64,000 bases of DNA from UBA2040 sp041674745 (GTDB lineage: Bacteria > Bacteroidota > Bacteroidia > Flavobacteriales_D > Crocinitomicaceae): NCBI GenBank assembly GCA_041674745.1, contig JBAYVD010000005.1, positions 169,952-233,951 on the forward strand, given 5' to 3'. Shown in pieces: positions 9,831 through 19,700 of this stretch. The notes beneath the pieces were generated by a model that was not told the origin of the DNA, searched no databases, and saw only the letters and a list, made by a program, of their open reading frames with translations. A program made the translations under genes and the position numbers. Positions within the stretch are counted from its first letter, which is position 1; the number at the start of each line of letters is the position of its first letter.

Positions 9831-10835
9831 ATGCACGCTAGATTCATTTCACGAATTACCGCTTCCTACTTCTGTTTAATCCTACTTTTCTTGTTTTCTT
9901 GCCAACAAGAGGGCAAAAGAAAGATTTTTGGCAGGAGCCACACTTTTTCCGCCTCCATCATTCAAAATCAGCTGTTCTTTTCCGAACGTGCAATGGATTA
10001 TTCCTTTCCACTTTGGTTCAACGATTCTTTGATTCGCCATCATGCCATTGAAAGCGTCACACGAAATATTTATAGCCGCAACACCATTCTCAATGAAACA
10101 CAAGATTCCTTGGTTGAATTCCCCGCAGAAAGCATCTGTTACCAATTCAATGAAAAAGGATTTGTAAACAAAGTGAGTCACATTTATTATTTCGATGACC
10201 GAAAAATCAGCCAGTTCGATTTTTTTTACAGCAAAGCACCCAACAAAAATGGTTTTTCTTCGGCAAAAATTGACTCTATGGTAGAGTTCAAGGACAACAT
10301 TCCATTGCCGCTAAGTTCCAGTCGAGATTTGGAAATGTTTGCGCTTTACAGTCAAAAACAAACGGAAAAAGATTTTTCTGTGTTCAGAAATAGATTGACC
10401 GGAGACTATTTGTTTGCAGTCTTCAACAAGAATATTTGGGGAGCATTGAGCATTGATGCCGAATTTCACCCCACTCCAAAAGACAAAGTTCTTCTAGGAA
10501 CCCTATTGAAACCTGAAAAAATTTACCGCGTTGAAAACAAAGTCAAGGAAAGTGAAGTCATCGAATTCGAATACAAAAAAGAACGTATCACCAAAATTCT
10601 CAACTATCAATATCCCTTTATCGAACAACGTAGCTTTAATTATGACAAGCAGGGCTACTGCATTGGGTTCATCGATTCTACTTTTTCGGAGAAAATATTC
10701 CTGACCAAAAGCGTGGCAACATTTGAAAACAATTCGCTTGGTTCACCTACGCGAATCGTCCATGAAAAAGAATTAGAAGTTGGCAAACTGAAAACGGTGA
10801 ACTACGAAGACATTATTTACAAATACAGAAAATAA
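9831..10835 (+). CDS. Hypothetical lipoprotein, 334 aa
   Basis: Unrecognised protein with a lipoprotein signal: a hydrophobic core (YFCLILLFLFSC) with the lipobox Cys near residue 24, followed by QQEGK. The mature part is a polar alternating sequence with paired Tyr/Phe and Lys/Asp, consistent with a beta-rich outer-membrane lipoprotein similar to the many hypothetical lipoproteins of Flavobacteriales. It is divergent from ygiQ and about 45 bp upstream of pdxA, which has its own promoter-like element. No catalytic motif seen. Confidence 0.75.
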   Translation: MHARFISRITASYFCLILLFLFSCQQEGKRKIFGRSHTFSASIIQNQLFFSERAMDYSFPLWFNDSLIRHHAIESVTRNIYSRNTILNETQDSLVEFPAESICYQFNEKGFVNKVSHIYYFDDRKISQFDFFYSKAPNKNGFSSAKIDSMVEFKDNIPLPLSSSRDLEMFALYSQKQTEKDFSVFRNRLTGDYLFAVFNKNIWGALSIDAEFHPTPKDKVLLGTLLKPEKIYRVENKVKESEVIEFEYKKERITKILNYQYPFIEQRSFNYDKQGYCIGFIDSTFSEKIFLTKSVATFENNSLGSPTRIVHEKELEVGKLKTVNYEDIIYKYRK

Positions 10836-10855
10836 AATAGATTCTCCCAGAATCG

Positions 10856-10863
10856 TATTTTTG
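10856..10863 (+). promoter_or_regulatory. -7 element TATTTTTG upstream of pdxA
   Basis: TATTTTTG fits TAnnTTTG and lies 16 bp before the pdxA ATG at 10880, in the gap after the lipoprotein gene. No clear -33 TTG. Confidence 0.45.
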
Positions 10864-10879
10864 CAAAAACATTTAAAAA

Positions 10880-11977
10880 ATGGAAAAAGAAAAGGAACTA
10901 GATTCCCTTCTCGATATAAAAGTGGGTATTTCATTAGGTGACATCAATGGCATCGGACCAGAAGTGGTGATCAAAGCATTGATGGACAATCGAATATTGT
11001 CGAATTGCACACCTATTATTTATGGCTCTGCAAGTTTGATGAAGCATTTTCGCAAAGATATTCAAGGCGAAGAAATGGTTTTTAATACGTGCAAAGACGC
11101 TTCTGAAGCCCGCAATAAAAAAATTAACGTGGTACAGGTTTGGGATACCGACCCCGAAATTGACTACGGCAAAGCCAATGAAACCGGAGGTAAATATGCC
11201 TTTCTTTCATTAGAAGCAGCGACCAAAGATTTGTCTTCCAACAAAATTGATGTGTTGGTGACGGCTCCCATTTCCAAAGAAACGATTGCCAAAGCTGGTT
11301 TTCAATTTCCAGGTCACACGGAATACCTTGCCGACATGGCGGGACAAAAAGAAGCGTTGATGATGATGGTGGCGGGCGATTTGCGCGTAGCTTTGGTAAC
11401 CAGTCATGTTGCTTTAGCCGATGTCAGTGGTTCGCTTACACGTGAAGGGATTTTGGATAAAATTGAAGTGCTCAACCAAAGTTTGCAAAAAGATTTCGGG
11501 ATCCAACGTCCACGCATTGCCGTTTTGGGTTTCAATCCGCATGCCGGAGAAAATGGAAAAATGGGCAATGAAGAGGCAGAAATCATCACTCCAGCGATCA
11601 ATATGGCGAAAGGAAAAAATATTTTTGCCAATGGTCCCTTCCCAGCTGACGGTTTTTTTGGCTCCCCTGCTTTGAGTCAATACGATGCTGTTTTGGCGAT
11701 GTATCACGACCAAGGATTGACGCCCTTCAAAGCATTGGCCTTTGATGAAGGTGTGAATTTTACGGCTGGTTTACCCATCGTTCGAACTTCACCCGATCAC
11801 GGTACAGCCTTTGATATTGCTGGGCAAGACAAAGCTTCGGCACAATCCATGCGCTGCGCAATTTACATGGCCATGGATGTCTACCGAAAGCAAAAATGGT
11901 TGAAAGAAATTAATCTCAATCCTTTAAAAATTTCAATTAAAGAAAAGCGAAAAGGGTACAACAATGAGATGGAGTAA
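10880..11977 (+). CDS. pdxA: 4-hydroxythreonine-4-phosphate dehydrogenase PdxA
   Basis: 365-residue NAD-dependent dehydrogenase of the DXP-dependent pyridoxal 5'-phosphate pathway; it oxidises 4-phosphohydroxy-L-threonine. Family signatures are visible: GISLGDINGIGPEV near the N-terminus (about 16-29), the metal-ligand histidines in PGHTEYLADM (about 145), MYHDQGLTPFK (about 276) and SPDHGTAFDIAG (about 306). Length and start agree with the family, with a short non-conserved N-terminal extension (MEKEKELDSLLDIK). It precedes the yceD-rpmF-plsX operon by 92 bp. Confidence 0.96.
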   Translation: MEKEKELDSLLDIKVGISLGDINGIGPEVVIKALMDNRILSNCTPIIYGSASLMKHFRKDIQGEEMVFNTCKDASEARNKKINVVQVWDTDPEIDYGKANETGGKYAFLSLEAATKDLSSNKIDVLVTAPISKETIAKAGFQFPGHTEYLADMAGQKEALMMMVAGDLRVALVTSHVALADVSGSLTREGILDKIEVLNQSLQKDFGIQRPRIAVLGFNPHAGENGKMGNEEAEIITPAINMAKGKNIFANGPFPADGFFGSPALSQYDAVLAMYHDQGLTPFKALAFDEGVNFTAGLPIVRTSPDHGTAFDIAGQDKASAQSMRCAIYMAMDVYRKQKWLKEINLNPLKISIKEKRKGYNNEME

Positions 11978-12041
11978 ACTGATAAAAGTTGCTTTTGTAA
12001 AAAAATAAAAGATGCTTTTAGATTCTTTAGAATTAAAATAT

Positions 12042-12049
12042 TACCTTTG
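12042..12049 (+). promoter_or_regulatory. -7 element TACCTTTG of the yceD-rpmF-plsX-fabH-accBC operon
   Basis: TACCTTTG matches TAnnTTTG and lies 20 bp upstream of the GTG start at 12070. It is the most likely promoter for the ribosomal protein/lipid synthesis operon. The -33 region is A/T rich without a clear TTG. Confidence 0.55.
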
Positions 12050-12069
12050 CCCTCCAATTTTTTAATAAA

Positions 12070-12609
12070 GTGAGCAGTTTTAAACGTCCTTTTGTTATTT
12101 CCTTTGCTGGATTGAAAATAGGCAAACATGAGTATGCTTACGAAATTGGGAAAACGTTCTTTGATGAATACGAATACTCAGCAATAGATGACGCTGATTT
12201 GCAAGTGAAAGTTATTCTTGACAAAAAAGAAACCATGATGATCGTGGAATTCTTTCTTGAAGGGGATGTTGCCACCACTTGTGATCGATGCATGGATCCT
12301 CTTGAGCTGAATATTAAAGCAGATTACAAACAAATTTTCAAATTCGGACATGAAACATCCGATGATGAAACCTTGACTGTACTGCACCCAGATGAATACG
12401 AAATAGACGTCAAAAATTTTATTTACGAGTTTATCATTGTATCACTTCCAAGTAAAGTTGTTCACCCAAAAGGCGAATGCAACGAAGAAATGATGGCAAC
12501 GATGGAAAAATATACCGTAAATTTAAACGACGACGACGAATATGATGATGACGAGGAGGATGACGACGACGACGAATCACCTTGGTCAATTTTGAAAGAT
12601 TTAAATTAA
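12070..12609 (+). CDS. YceD family protein (DUF177), metal-binding
   Basis: 179-residue DUF177/YceD protein; members lie next to rpmF in most bacteria and have been linked to 23S rRNA/ribosome maturation. A CxxC pair (TTCDRCMDPL, about residues 75-78) fits the family and a third Cys follows in KGECNEEM. The C-terminus is extremely acidic: an Asp/Glu run (about 155-172) before SPWSILKDLN. Start codon is GTG at 12070; the first conserved segment begins soon after (SSFKRPFVISFAGL). 24 bp upstream of rpmF. Confidence 0.9.
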   Translation: MSSFKRPFVISFAGLKIGKHEYAYEIGKTFFDEYEYSAIDDADLQVKVILDKKETMMIVEFFLEGDVATTCDRCMDPLELNIKADYKQIFKFGHETSDDETLTVLHPDEYEIDVKNFIYEFIIVSLPSKVVHPKGECNEEMMATMEKYTVNLNDDDEYDDDEEDDDDDESPWSILKDLN

Positions 12610-12633
12610 AAAACTTTAATATAACAACGTAAA

Positions 12634-12825
12634 ATGGCACATCCAAAGCGCAAAATCTCGAAAACAAGAAGAGATAAAAGAAGAACTCACAAAGTTGCAG
12701 TAGCACATAACATCGCTATTTGCCCAACTACGGGTCAGCCGCATTTGTTTCACCATGCTCATTGGCATGAAGGAAAATTGTACTACAAAGGAAGAGTAGT
12801 AGCGGAGAAAGAAGTAGCAGCGTAA
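12634..12825 (+). CDS. rpmF: 50S ribosomal protein L32
   Basis: 63-residue L32 with the conserved start [20 protein letters not shown]. The metal-site region is of the reduced type: a single Cys ([16 protein letters not shown]) with several His instead of four Cys, which is normal in this phylum. Sits between yceD and plsX, as in most bacteria. Confidence 0.98.
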   Translation: MAHPKRKISKTRRDKRRTHKVAVAHNIAICPTTGQPHLFHHAHWHEGKLYYKGRVVAEKEVAA

Positions 12826-12846
12826 GCTGTTTAACGAAACTTCTTC

Positions 12847-13788
12847 TTGATGAAGATCGGAATAGATATATTGGGCGGTGATTTTGCTCCTGATGCGAAT
12901 ATCGCTGGGGCAGTTTTAGCCAAAAAAGAACTTCCTCAGGATTGCAAAATAGTATTGATAGGCGACCAAGAGCAAATCTTAGGTGGCCTTTCTTTGTTGG
13001 GTGCAAGTTCGGATGATTTCGAAATTGTACATGCACCCGATTGCATTACCATGCACGACCACCCAACGAAAGCAATTCCATCAAAACCCAACAGTAGTAT
13101 TGCTGTAGGATTTGATTTGTTGGCCAAAAAGGAACTAAACGCTTTTGCAAGCACCGGTAATACGGGTGCGATGCTGGTTGGTGCGATGTTTAAATTGGGT
13201 GTGATTGAAGGAATTTCAAGACCGTGCATCACCGGTGCATTGCCTCAATTGAACGGCGGCCAAGGCATTCTATTGGATGTTGGCACCGTAACCGATTGCA
13301 AACCAGAATATTTGGTTCAATTTGCCATTTTGGGTAAATTGTATGCACAAAACGTGCACAACATTGAAAACCCTCGAATTGGTTTGCTCAACATCGGTGA
13401 AGAAGATGCGAAAGGCAATTTACTTACCGTGGCTACCAATGGATTGTTGCGCGACAACAAGAGTTTAAACTTCATTGGAAACATTGAGAGTCGATCTCTT
13501 TTTGATGATGTAGCTGACGTGATTGTTTGTGATGGTTTTGTTGGCAATGTAATTCTTAAACAAGCGGAGGGTACGTATACTTTGATGCAAAAAAGAGGGT
13601 TGCACGATGCTTATTTTGATCGATACAACTACGAAAACTATGGCGGTACGCCTATTCTTGGAGTCAAAGGAAACGTGATCATTGGTCATGGAATCTCCAA
13701 TGACATAGCCGTAAAAAACATGATAAAACATGCTTACGAGGTCGCCAAATCCGGCTTAGCCACGAAAATAAATGAAGCTTTTAACTGA
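12847..13788 (+). CDS. plsX: Phosphate acyltransferase PlsX
   Basis: 313-residue enzyme that converts acyl-ACP and phosphate to acyl-phosphate for phospholipid synthesis. The N-terminal MKIGIDILGGDFAPDANI (family DxxGGD), the central NTGAMLVGAMFKLG and the late VCDGFVGNVILKQAEG are PlsX signatures. It follows rpmF by 21 bp, and fabH starts 3 bp after its stop, so transcription and translation are coupled to fatty acid initiation. Confidence 0.97.
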   Translation: MMKIGIDILGGDFAPDANIAGAVLAKKELPQDCKIVLIGDQEQILGGLSLLGASSDDFEIVHAPDCITMHDHPTKAIPSKPNSSIAVGFDLLAKKELNAFASTGNTGAMLVGAMFKLGVIEGISRPCITGALPQLNGGQGILLDVGTVTDCKPEYLVQFAILGKLYAQNVHNIENPRIGLLNIGEEDAKGNLLTVATNGLLRDNKSLNFIGNIESRSLFDDVADVIVCDGFVGNVILKQAEGTYTLMQKRGLHDAYFDRYNYENYGGTPILGVKGNVIIGHGISNDIAVKNMIKHAYEVAKSGLATKINEAFN

Positions 13789-13791
13789 TTT

Positions 13792-14775
13792 ATGGGGAAA
13801 ATAACAGCAGCGATTACAGGCGTACAAGGCTATTTGCCTGAATACGTTTTGACCAATGAAGAAATGTCAAAATTCGTAGACACTTCTGACGAATGGATCC
13901 AATCCAGAACAGGGATTAAAGAAAGAAGAATCATGAAAGATGGTCACACATCAGACATGGCTGCTTTTGCTGTTATTGACTTACTAAAAAAGAAAAATAT
14001 TGATCCACTTGAGATTGATTTGGTCATTGTAGGTACGGTTACGGCCGATTATCCCTTTCCAAGTGCAGCCAATTTGGTAGCGACGAAAGCAGGCATGAAG
14101 AATGCGTGGAGCTTTGATGTAAACGCGGCTTGTTCAGGATTTTTATACGCTCTTTCTACTGGCTCTCAATTTATTGAAACAGGCAAATACAAAAAAGTAA
14201 TTGTGGTAGGTGTTGACATGATGTCATCCATTATCGATTACGAAGACCGCACCACTTGCGTTATTTTTGGCGATGGAGCCGGCGCTGTATTGTTAGAGCC
14301 AAACGAAGAAGGTTTAGGGATTCAAGATTTCCTTTTACATTCCGATGGTTCTGGTGTTGATTATTTGGTTCAACCGGCGGGTGGTTCTGTGAATCCAGCA
14401 AGTCACGAAACTGTTGACCAACGTCTTCATTATGTGAAACAGGAAGGAAAGCAAGTATTCAAATTTGCGGTTACCAATATGGCTGAAGTTTCTGCTGCCA
14501 TTATGGAGAAAAACAACCTGACCAGCGACGACGTAGATTGGTTGGTTCCTCATCAAGCCAATTTGAGAATTATTGACGCTACAGCGAACCGTATGGGATT
14601 GCCTCCTGAAAAAGTGATGGTGAACATCCAGAAATATGGAAATACTACCGCTGGAACTTTGCCGCTATGTTTATGGGATTATGAATCCCAATTGAAAAAA
14701 GGGGACAATTTAATTTTGTCTGCCTTTGGAGGAGGATTTACGTGGGGTGCCATTTATTTAAAATGGGCATACTAG
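13792..14775 (+). CDS. fabH: 3-oxoacyl-ACP synthase III FabH
   Basis: 327-residue condensing enzyme that starts fatty acid synthesis from acyl-CoA and malonyl-ACP. The triad Cys-His-Asn is visible: Cys about 113 in NAACSGFLYAL, His about 253 in WLVPHQAN, Asn about 283 in KYGNTTAGT. The N-terminus includes the conserved TSDEWIQSRTGIKERR. Start ATG lies 3 bp after plsX. The BCCP gene follows after 44 bp. Confidence 0.97.
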   Translation: MGKITAAITGVQGYLPEYVLTNEEMSKFVDTSDEWIQSRTGIKERRIMKDGHTSDMAAFAVIDLLKKKNIDPLEIDLVIVGTVTADYPFPSAANLVATKAGMKNAWSFDVNAACSGFLYALSTGSQFIETGKYKKVIVVGVDMMSSIIDYEDRTTCVIFGDGAGAVLLEPNEEGLGIQDFLLHSDGSGVDYLVQPAGGSVNPASHETVDQRLHYVKQEGKQVFKFAVTNMAEVSAAIMEKNNLTSDDVDWLVPHQANLRIIDATANRMGLPPEKVMVNIQKYGNTTAGTLPLCLWDYESQLKKGDNLILSAFGGGFTWGAIYLKWAY

Positions 14776-14819
14776 ATAGATAATAATTTGTACATTTAAA
14801 CGCTTTTAAAATCGCTAAA

Positions 14820-15296
14820 ATGAATATTCAAGAAATTCAAGACCTCATCAAATTTGTATCAAAAACGCAAGTGAGCGAGGTTGAAATCGAACAAAAAGAT
14901 TTCAAGATTATCATCAAATCTGAAATGAAATCGAGAACAGCTGAACAACAACCCATTTATGTTCAAGCTCCAGCAGCCGCTCCAACGCAAATTGCCGCAT
15001 CAGCAGCCGCTCCTGTAGCGCCAGCCGCTCCAACGGCTCCAGTTGCGGATGAATCCAAATTGTTGACCATCAAATCTCCTATGATTGGTACTTTCTACCG
15101 TTCACCAGGACCAGACAAAGATGTATTCGTTAATGTTGGTGACACTGTTTCTGCAGGATCTCCGGTTTGCATTATTGAAGCAATGAAATTGTTCAACGAA
15201 ATCGAGTCAGAAATCAGTGGAAGAATCGTAAAAGTCTTGGTGGACGACGCGTCACCAGTTGAGTACGATCAACCTTTGTTCTTAGTAGAGCCATAG
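14820..15296 (+). CDS. accB: Biotin carboxyl carrier protein of acetyl-CoA carboxylase
   Basis: 158-residue BCCP. The N-terminal helical part ([16 protein letters not shown]) is followed by an Ala/Pro-rich linker (about 45-80) and the biotinyl domain, with the modified lysine near residue 123 in [11 protein letters not shown]. It carries the carboxyl group from biotin carboxylase (accC, next gene, 47 bp downstream) to the carboxyltransferase, whose genes are not in the window. Confidence 0.97.
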   Translation: MNIQEIQDLIKFVSKTQVSEVEIEQKDFKIIIKSEMKSRTAEQQPIYVQAPAAAPTQIAASAAAPVAPAAPTAPVADESKLLTIKSPMIGTFYRSPGPDKDVFVNVGDTVSAGSPVCIIEAMKLFNEIESEISGRIVKVLVDDASPVEYDQPLFLVEP

Positions 15297-15343
15297 GCTT
15301 CACAAGAATTCAAAAACCATTTGATAATCAAAAAAATTAAGGC

Positions 15344-16678
15344 ATGTTTAAAAAAATATTGATTGCCAATAGAGGAGAAATAGCCTTACGCGTCATTCGT
15401 ACGTGCAAAGAAATGGGAATTAAAACGGTTGCGGTATACTCTACTGCCGACAAGGATAGTTTACCTGTTCGTTTTGCTGACGAAGCCGTTTGTATCGGGC
15501 CTCCACAAAGTTCCAAATCGTATTTGTCGATTGCGAACATCATTGCGGCAGCAGAAATAACCAATGCAGACGCCATTCACCCTGGCTATGGTTTTCTCTC
15601 TGAGAATGAAAAATTCTCAAAAGTTTGTCAAGAACACGGAATCAAGTTCATCGGTGCTACTCCTGAGCAAATCGCAGGAATGGGAGACAAAGCATCCGCC
15701 AAAGCAACCATGATAAAAGCGGGTGTACCTTGTATTCCTGGTTCAAAAGGATTGTTGATAGATGTTCCTGATGCAAAAAAACAAGCGATAGAAATCGGCT
15801 ACCCAGTTATCATGAAAGCAACTGCTGGAGGTGGTGGTAAAGGGATGCGTATTGTCTGGAAAGAGGAAGATTTGGAAGAACTGTGGGATTCCGCTCGCCA
15901 AGAATCTGCCGCTGCTTTTGGAAATGATGGTTTGTACATGGAAAAATACATCGAAGAACCACGTCACATTGAAATTCAAATTGCAGGGGACAAATTCGGT
16001 AATGCTTGTCATTTATCCGAAAGAGATTGCTCCATTCAACGTCGTCATCAAAAATTGGTAGAGGAAACCCCTTCTCCCTATATGACAGATGAATTACGCG
16101 ATAAAATGGGAGAAGCTGCGATCAAAGCAGCCAAAGCCGTAAGTTACGAAGGTGTTGGAACGGTAGAGTTTTTGGTGGACAAACACCGTAATTTCTACTT
16201 CATGGAAATGAATACCCGCATTCAAGTTGAGCATACGATTACAGAAGAAGTAATCAATTTTGATTTGATAAAAGAACAAATCAAATTGGCAGCTGGAGAT
16301 AAAATTTCTGGAAAAAACTATTACCCGCAAATGCACTCTATTCAATGTCGTATCAATGCAGAAGATCCGGATTATGATTTCCGTCCTTCTCCAGGAAAAA
16401 TTACAGATTACCATTGTCCAGGAGGACACGGAATCCGTATCGATTCTCACGTGCATGCAGGATATACTATTCCACCATTTTACGATTCAATGATTTCAAA
16501 ATTAATTGTAGTGGCTCGTACGCGAGAAGAAGCAATTTTGAAAATGAAACGTGCCTTGGGTGAATACATCATCGAAGGTGTTAAAACAACGATACCATTC
16601 CATGTAAAATTGATGGACAACGAAGATTTCAACAAAGGAAACTTCACCACCAAATTTATGGAGACGTTTGAATATTAA
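15344..16678 (+). CDS. accC: Biotin carboxylase subunit of acetyl-CoA carboxylase
   Basis: 444-residue ATP-grasp enzyme that carboxylates biotin on AccB. Recognised by [21 protein letters not shown], the glycine-rich ATP loop [11 protein letters not shown] (about 158-168), the [11 protein letters not shown] motif and [11 protein letters not shown]. Normal family length. Last gene of the yceD-rpmF-plsX-fabH-accB-accC operon; a strong terminator follows at 16701-16734. Confidence 0.98.
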   Translation: MFKKILIANRGEIALRVIRTCKEMGIKTVAVYSTADKDSLPVRFADEAVCIGPPQSSKSYLSIANIIAAAEITNADAIHPGYGFLSENEKFSKVCQEHGIKFIGATPEQIAGMGDKASAKATMIKAGVPCIPGSKGLLIDVPDAKKQAIEIGYPVIMKATAGGGGKGMRIVWKEEDLEELWDSARQESAAAFGNDGLYMEKYIEEPRHIEIQIAGDKFGNACHLSERDCSIQRRHQKLVEETPSPYMTDELRDKMGEAAIKAAKAVSYEGVGTVEFLVDKHRNFYFMEMNTRIQVEHTITEEVINFDLIKEQIKLAAGDKISGKNYYPQMHSIQCRINAEDPDYDFRPSPGKITDYHCPGGHGIRIDSHVHAGYTIPPFYDSMISKLIVVARTREEAILKMKRALGEYIIEGVKTTIPFHVKLMDNEDFNKGNFTTKFMETFEY

Positions 16679-16700
16679 AACAGTTCAAATTCACATTTTA

Positions 16701-16734
16701 AAAGACTTTTCGGTAACGGAAAGTCTTTTTTTTT
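16701..16734 (+). terminator. Terminator of the fatty acid/phospholipid operon
   Basis: 12-bp stem (16701-16712 with 16717-16728; AAAGACTTTTCG against CGGAAAGTCTTT, one T-G wobble), tetraloop GTAA, then a T run to 16734. It lies 22 bp after the accC stop. Confidence 0.9.
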
Positions 16735-16780
16735 GTTCAACCAAAATACTCTACCTTCACGGAAACATATACTTTACTAC

Positions 16781-17737
16781 ATGAAAAAAATTTACGCATC
16801 CTTCATTTTTGTATCCACGGCGATTTATTCGTTCGCCCAACCCAACATCAACGGTTCCGATATTAATGCGGTTGTTGGTGAACAAATTACCATTACCAGA
16901 GCTACCGCCATGCAGCCTGACGGACCAAATGCATCCAACGTAACCTGGGATTTTAGTTCAGCCACACCCATGAGCAATTCTACCATTAGCATGTCAGCTT
17001 CAGACGCTGCACATCCTGGGACGAATTTGGTGTATGATTATGCTGGTCAAGCGCAACTCTATTATCAAATGGACAACACACTACAAAGTGTTAAATACCA
17101 ATTTGCCAGTGGCGTTTTGATCAATTTCAGCGACCAAATGAAACTCATGGAATTTCCGCTGAACAACAACACAAATTTTACAGATGCTTTCGCAGCCTCA
17201 TTCAATTCAGGTGGCATTAACTTTGCCCGATCCGGCACCACCACTATTACGTACATGGGGTACGGAACCATGATCACGCCAAACGGAACCTATTCCAGTT
17301 GCATTAAAATTAAAATGGAACAAATCTACTCGGATGTATTCGTTGGCGGAACCATCAATTACAATACAACAGGCTATTACTGGTACAAGGCTGGTTATCA
17401 TTACCCAATCGCTTCAAGCGTGACGTTTACAGATGACCTCGGTACAAATGAGCAATACACAGATTACTATGGTAGCTCCAGTTTGTCCGTTTCTCAGCAA
17501 GATTTAGTTGATTTTCAATTGTATCCCAACCCAACGCATGATAATTTATTCATTAGCTTACCTTCGAATCTGATGCCTGTTGAATACAGCATTTCGGATA
17601 ATAACGGTAAGGAGGTGATGCAAATTCAAAATAGTAACACTTCAATTGATCTCTCGAACTTAGCTTCGGGGATGTATTTCCTCTCTATGACTCTAAAAGA
17701 CGGTTCAATTTTGCGAAAAACATTCCAAAAACTTTAA
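16781..17737 (+). CDS. Secreted T9SS type A sorting domain protein, 318 aa
   Basis: Unrecognised exported protein. The ATG at 16781 (MKKIYASFIFVSTAIYSFAQ) gives a good signal peptide; longer readings start with TTG inside the preceding terminator and are unlikely. The mature part is beta-rich, Ser/Thr/Asn-rich (a GTTTITYMGYGTMITPNGTYSS-like stretch around residues 140-165) and ends in a T9SS sorting domain: FQLYPNPTHDN, a GMYFLSM strand and the terminal LRKTFQKL. Probably a surface or released protein of unknown function. A terminator follows. Confidence 0.85.
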   Translation: MKKIYASFIFVSTAIYSFAQPNINGSDINAVVGEQITITRATAMQPDGPNASNVTWDFSSATPMSNSTISMSASDAAHPGTNLVYDYAGQAQLYYQMDNTLQSVKYQFASGVLINFSDQMKLMEFPLNNNTNFTDAFAASFNSGGINFARSGTTTITYMGYGTMITPNGTYSSCIKIKMEQIYSDVFVGGTINYNTTGYYWYKAGYHYPIASSVTFTDDLGTNEQYTDYYGSSSLSVSQQDLVDFQLYPNPTHDNLFISLPSNLMPVEYSISDNNGKEVMQIQNSNTSIDLSNLASGMYFLSMTLKDGSILRKTFQKL

Positions 17738-17756
17738 AAACAACAGTGTTTAAATT

Positions 17757-17795
17757 AAAAAGCGGCTCTGTATCAAACGACAGAGCCACTTTTTA
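17757..17795 (+). terminator. Terminator after the T9SS protein gene at 16781
   Basis: GGCTCTGT (17764-17771) pairs with ACAGAGCC (17780-17787); outer AG and A bases extend the stem beyond one mismatch, and a T run follows at 17790-17794. Confidence 0.85.
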
Positions 17796-17884
17796 TTCAG
17801 TGAAATATTGAATATCAGGAATTAATTCATGAAATCGGAATAAGAATCTTTTGCTAACTTCGAGTTTTACATATAGGGTAGCCG

Positions 17885-19546
17885 ATGACATTTCAAAATT
17901 GCATATTGATCACGTTAGTTCTGTTTTTCAATGGACAACTATTTGGACAAATAGCAAAAGAAGATTGGTCAGAAAACGAGAAAAAAGCGCAAAAAGAGTT
18001 GGTCATTTCGGAAGATTTAGTTTTTAAAAATCTGGAAAGTGCACTTGAACATGGGATAAAAGCAGAAAAACTACTACCGACAATAAAGTCTACCATTCTG
18101 CAGTGTCAAATACTGAACAACCTAGGAGAAATTTACATGGCAAAAGGCAATTTATCCGAATCCATGCAGTATTTGTTACAATCCAAATCCTTGATAGAAA
18201 CGGCTTATCTAGAAAATTCAAACGACGCAGAAATTGTACTAGCTAAAGCGGACGTATTAATAAAAATAGGGACTTTAAATTTACAATTGAAAAATTACAA
18301 CCAAAGTTTATCCTATTATGAAGAAGCATTGCTGGTAATAAAAAAGTTAAACGCGCCTTCGCTTCTAAAAAAAATAGAGCTCCGAGAATTAAAGATTTAC
18401 AACAACATCGCTGCCGTTCTCATGCAAGAAAAAGAGTTTGAATCGGCTCTTGTTTATCTTCAAAATGCCCTCAAATCGAATAATTCAATTGGAAACGCAT
18501 CAATCGAAAGCACACTTTACAACAATATAGGAATCTGTTATTTGGAAAAAAAGGAACACGATTTAGCCAGTCATTATTTGCAAAAATCTTTGGCCCTCCG
18601 AAAGAAATCCAATGACAAACAAGGACAAGCCCAAGTTTATAATAACATCGGTAAAAACGAAATCTACAACGGAAACTTTGACGACGCGAAAGTCCATTTC
18701 ATAAAAGCCTTGCAACTTAGCCAAGAAATTGGTAGTAAACAGTCTGCCTTAGTTTCCCTAGAAAGCTTATACTCCGTAAATGATACGCTTGGCAATTACA
18801 AAGAAGCACTCCACTATTTTCGGGATTTCAAAATTTTAAATGATAGCCTTTTTAATACAGAAAGTCGCACCGCAATTATCAATTTAGAAGCATCACACAA
18901 ACTTGAAATTGAAAAAAAACACAACGAGGCCATTCGACTAAAATCTCAAATAAGAAATTATATCCTGTTCGGATTCCTGTTGCTTCTGCTTGTCATTTCC
19001 ATTTTTGTTTTACTCTCCATGCGAACAAGAATGAAAAACAGCCAATTAAAACAAGAGAAACTAGAATTAGAGCAAGAAAATTTAAACCTTGAGCATCGCA
19101 CGTTGTACGAAAATTTGGATTTCAAAGATCGAGAATTGACGGCCAATGCACTTTACCTCCTTAAAAATAATGAACTGATACTTCGAATTACAGAAGACTT
19201 GACAAAAGCGAAAGCATCTTTCTCTAAAGAGAATCAAATCCTGATTCAAGAAATTCTGCATGATTTGCGCGACAATCAAAACAATTCCATGTGGAACGAA
19301 TTTGAAGCGCATTTTACGAAAGTCCACACGAATTTTTACCCTGCACTCCAAGAAAAATTTCCCAACCTCACTTCCAATGAAAAGAAATTATGCGCGTTTT
19401 TGCGTCTAAATATGTCTACAAAAGACATTTCTGCCATCACTCAACAGTCTATAAATAGCATCACCGTTGCCCGTTCTCGACTGCGAAAAAAGCTAAACAT
19501 TGAAGGCGAGGACATTCATTTGATCAATTTCTTGATGAAAATATAA
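17885..19546 (+). CDS. Membrane-anchored TPR protein with C-terminal LuxR-type HTH (putative transcriptional regulator)
   Basis: 553 residues: signal-like N-terminus, tetratricopeptide repeats (about 40-330; repeated patterns such as YNNIGICYLEKKEHDLASHYLQKSL), one transmembrane helix (about 357-378, YILFGFLLLLLVISIFVLL), a coiled coil (about 383-415) and a LuxR/GerE-like helix-turn-helix at the end (about 495-553; LTSNEKKLCAFLRLNMSTKDIS). This TPR-TM-HTH layout is common in Bacteroidota, where it is thought to act as a membrane-tethered regulator without a kinase. A weak promoter-like TAACTTCG is at 17855. The T9SS gene 190 bp downstream is a candidate target (inference). Confidence 0.85.
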   Translation: MTFQNCILITLVLFFNGQLFGQIAKEDWSENEKKAQKELVISEDLVFKNLESALEHGIKAEKLLPTIKSTILQCQILNNLGEIYMAKGNLSESMQYLLQSKSLIETAYLENSNDAEIVLAKADVLIKIGTLNLQLKNYNQSLSYYEEALLVIKKLNAPSLLKKIELRELKIYNNIAAVLMQEKEFESALVYLQNALKSNNSIGNASIESTLYNNIGICYLEKKEHDLASHYLQKSLALRKKSNDKQGQAQVYNNIGKNEIYNGNFDDAKVHFIKALQLSQEIGSKQSALVSLESLYSVNDTLGNYKEALHYFRDFKILNDSLFNTESRTAIINLEASHKLEIEKKHNEAIRLKSQIRNYILFGFLLLLLVISIFVLLSMRTRMKNSQLKQEKLELEQENLNLEHRTLYENLDFKDRELTANALYLLKNNELILRITEDLTKAKASFSKENQILIQEILHDLRDNQNNSMWNEFEAHFTKVHTNFYPALQEKFPNLTSNEKKLCAFLRLNMSTKDISAITQQSINSITVARSRLRKKLNIEGEDIHLINFLMKI

Positions 19547-19569
19547 CTGCTTAACTATTTTATATACAA

Positions 19570-19597
19570 ACATTTACAAAAATTGTATTGTAAATGT
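19570..19597. repeat. Inverted repeat between the TPR-HTH regulator and the T9SS gene
   Basis: ACATTTACAA (19570-19579) and TTGTAAATGT (19588-19597) form perfect 10-nt inverted arms around 8 nt. No T run follows, so it may be an operator or a weak hairpin rather than a standard terminator. Confidence 0.5.
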
Positions 19598-19700
19598 AAT
19601 AGCTATATCTATCCTGTACTGTTTTTGTAAGTTCAAATAATGGTCGTTTCCATTTTGTTTCATCTACATTTGATTTTTACTCGTCAAAAAATAGAATTTA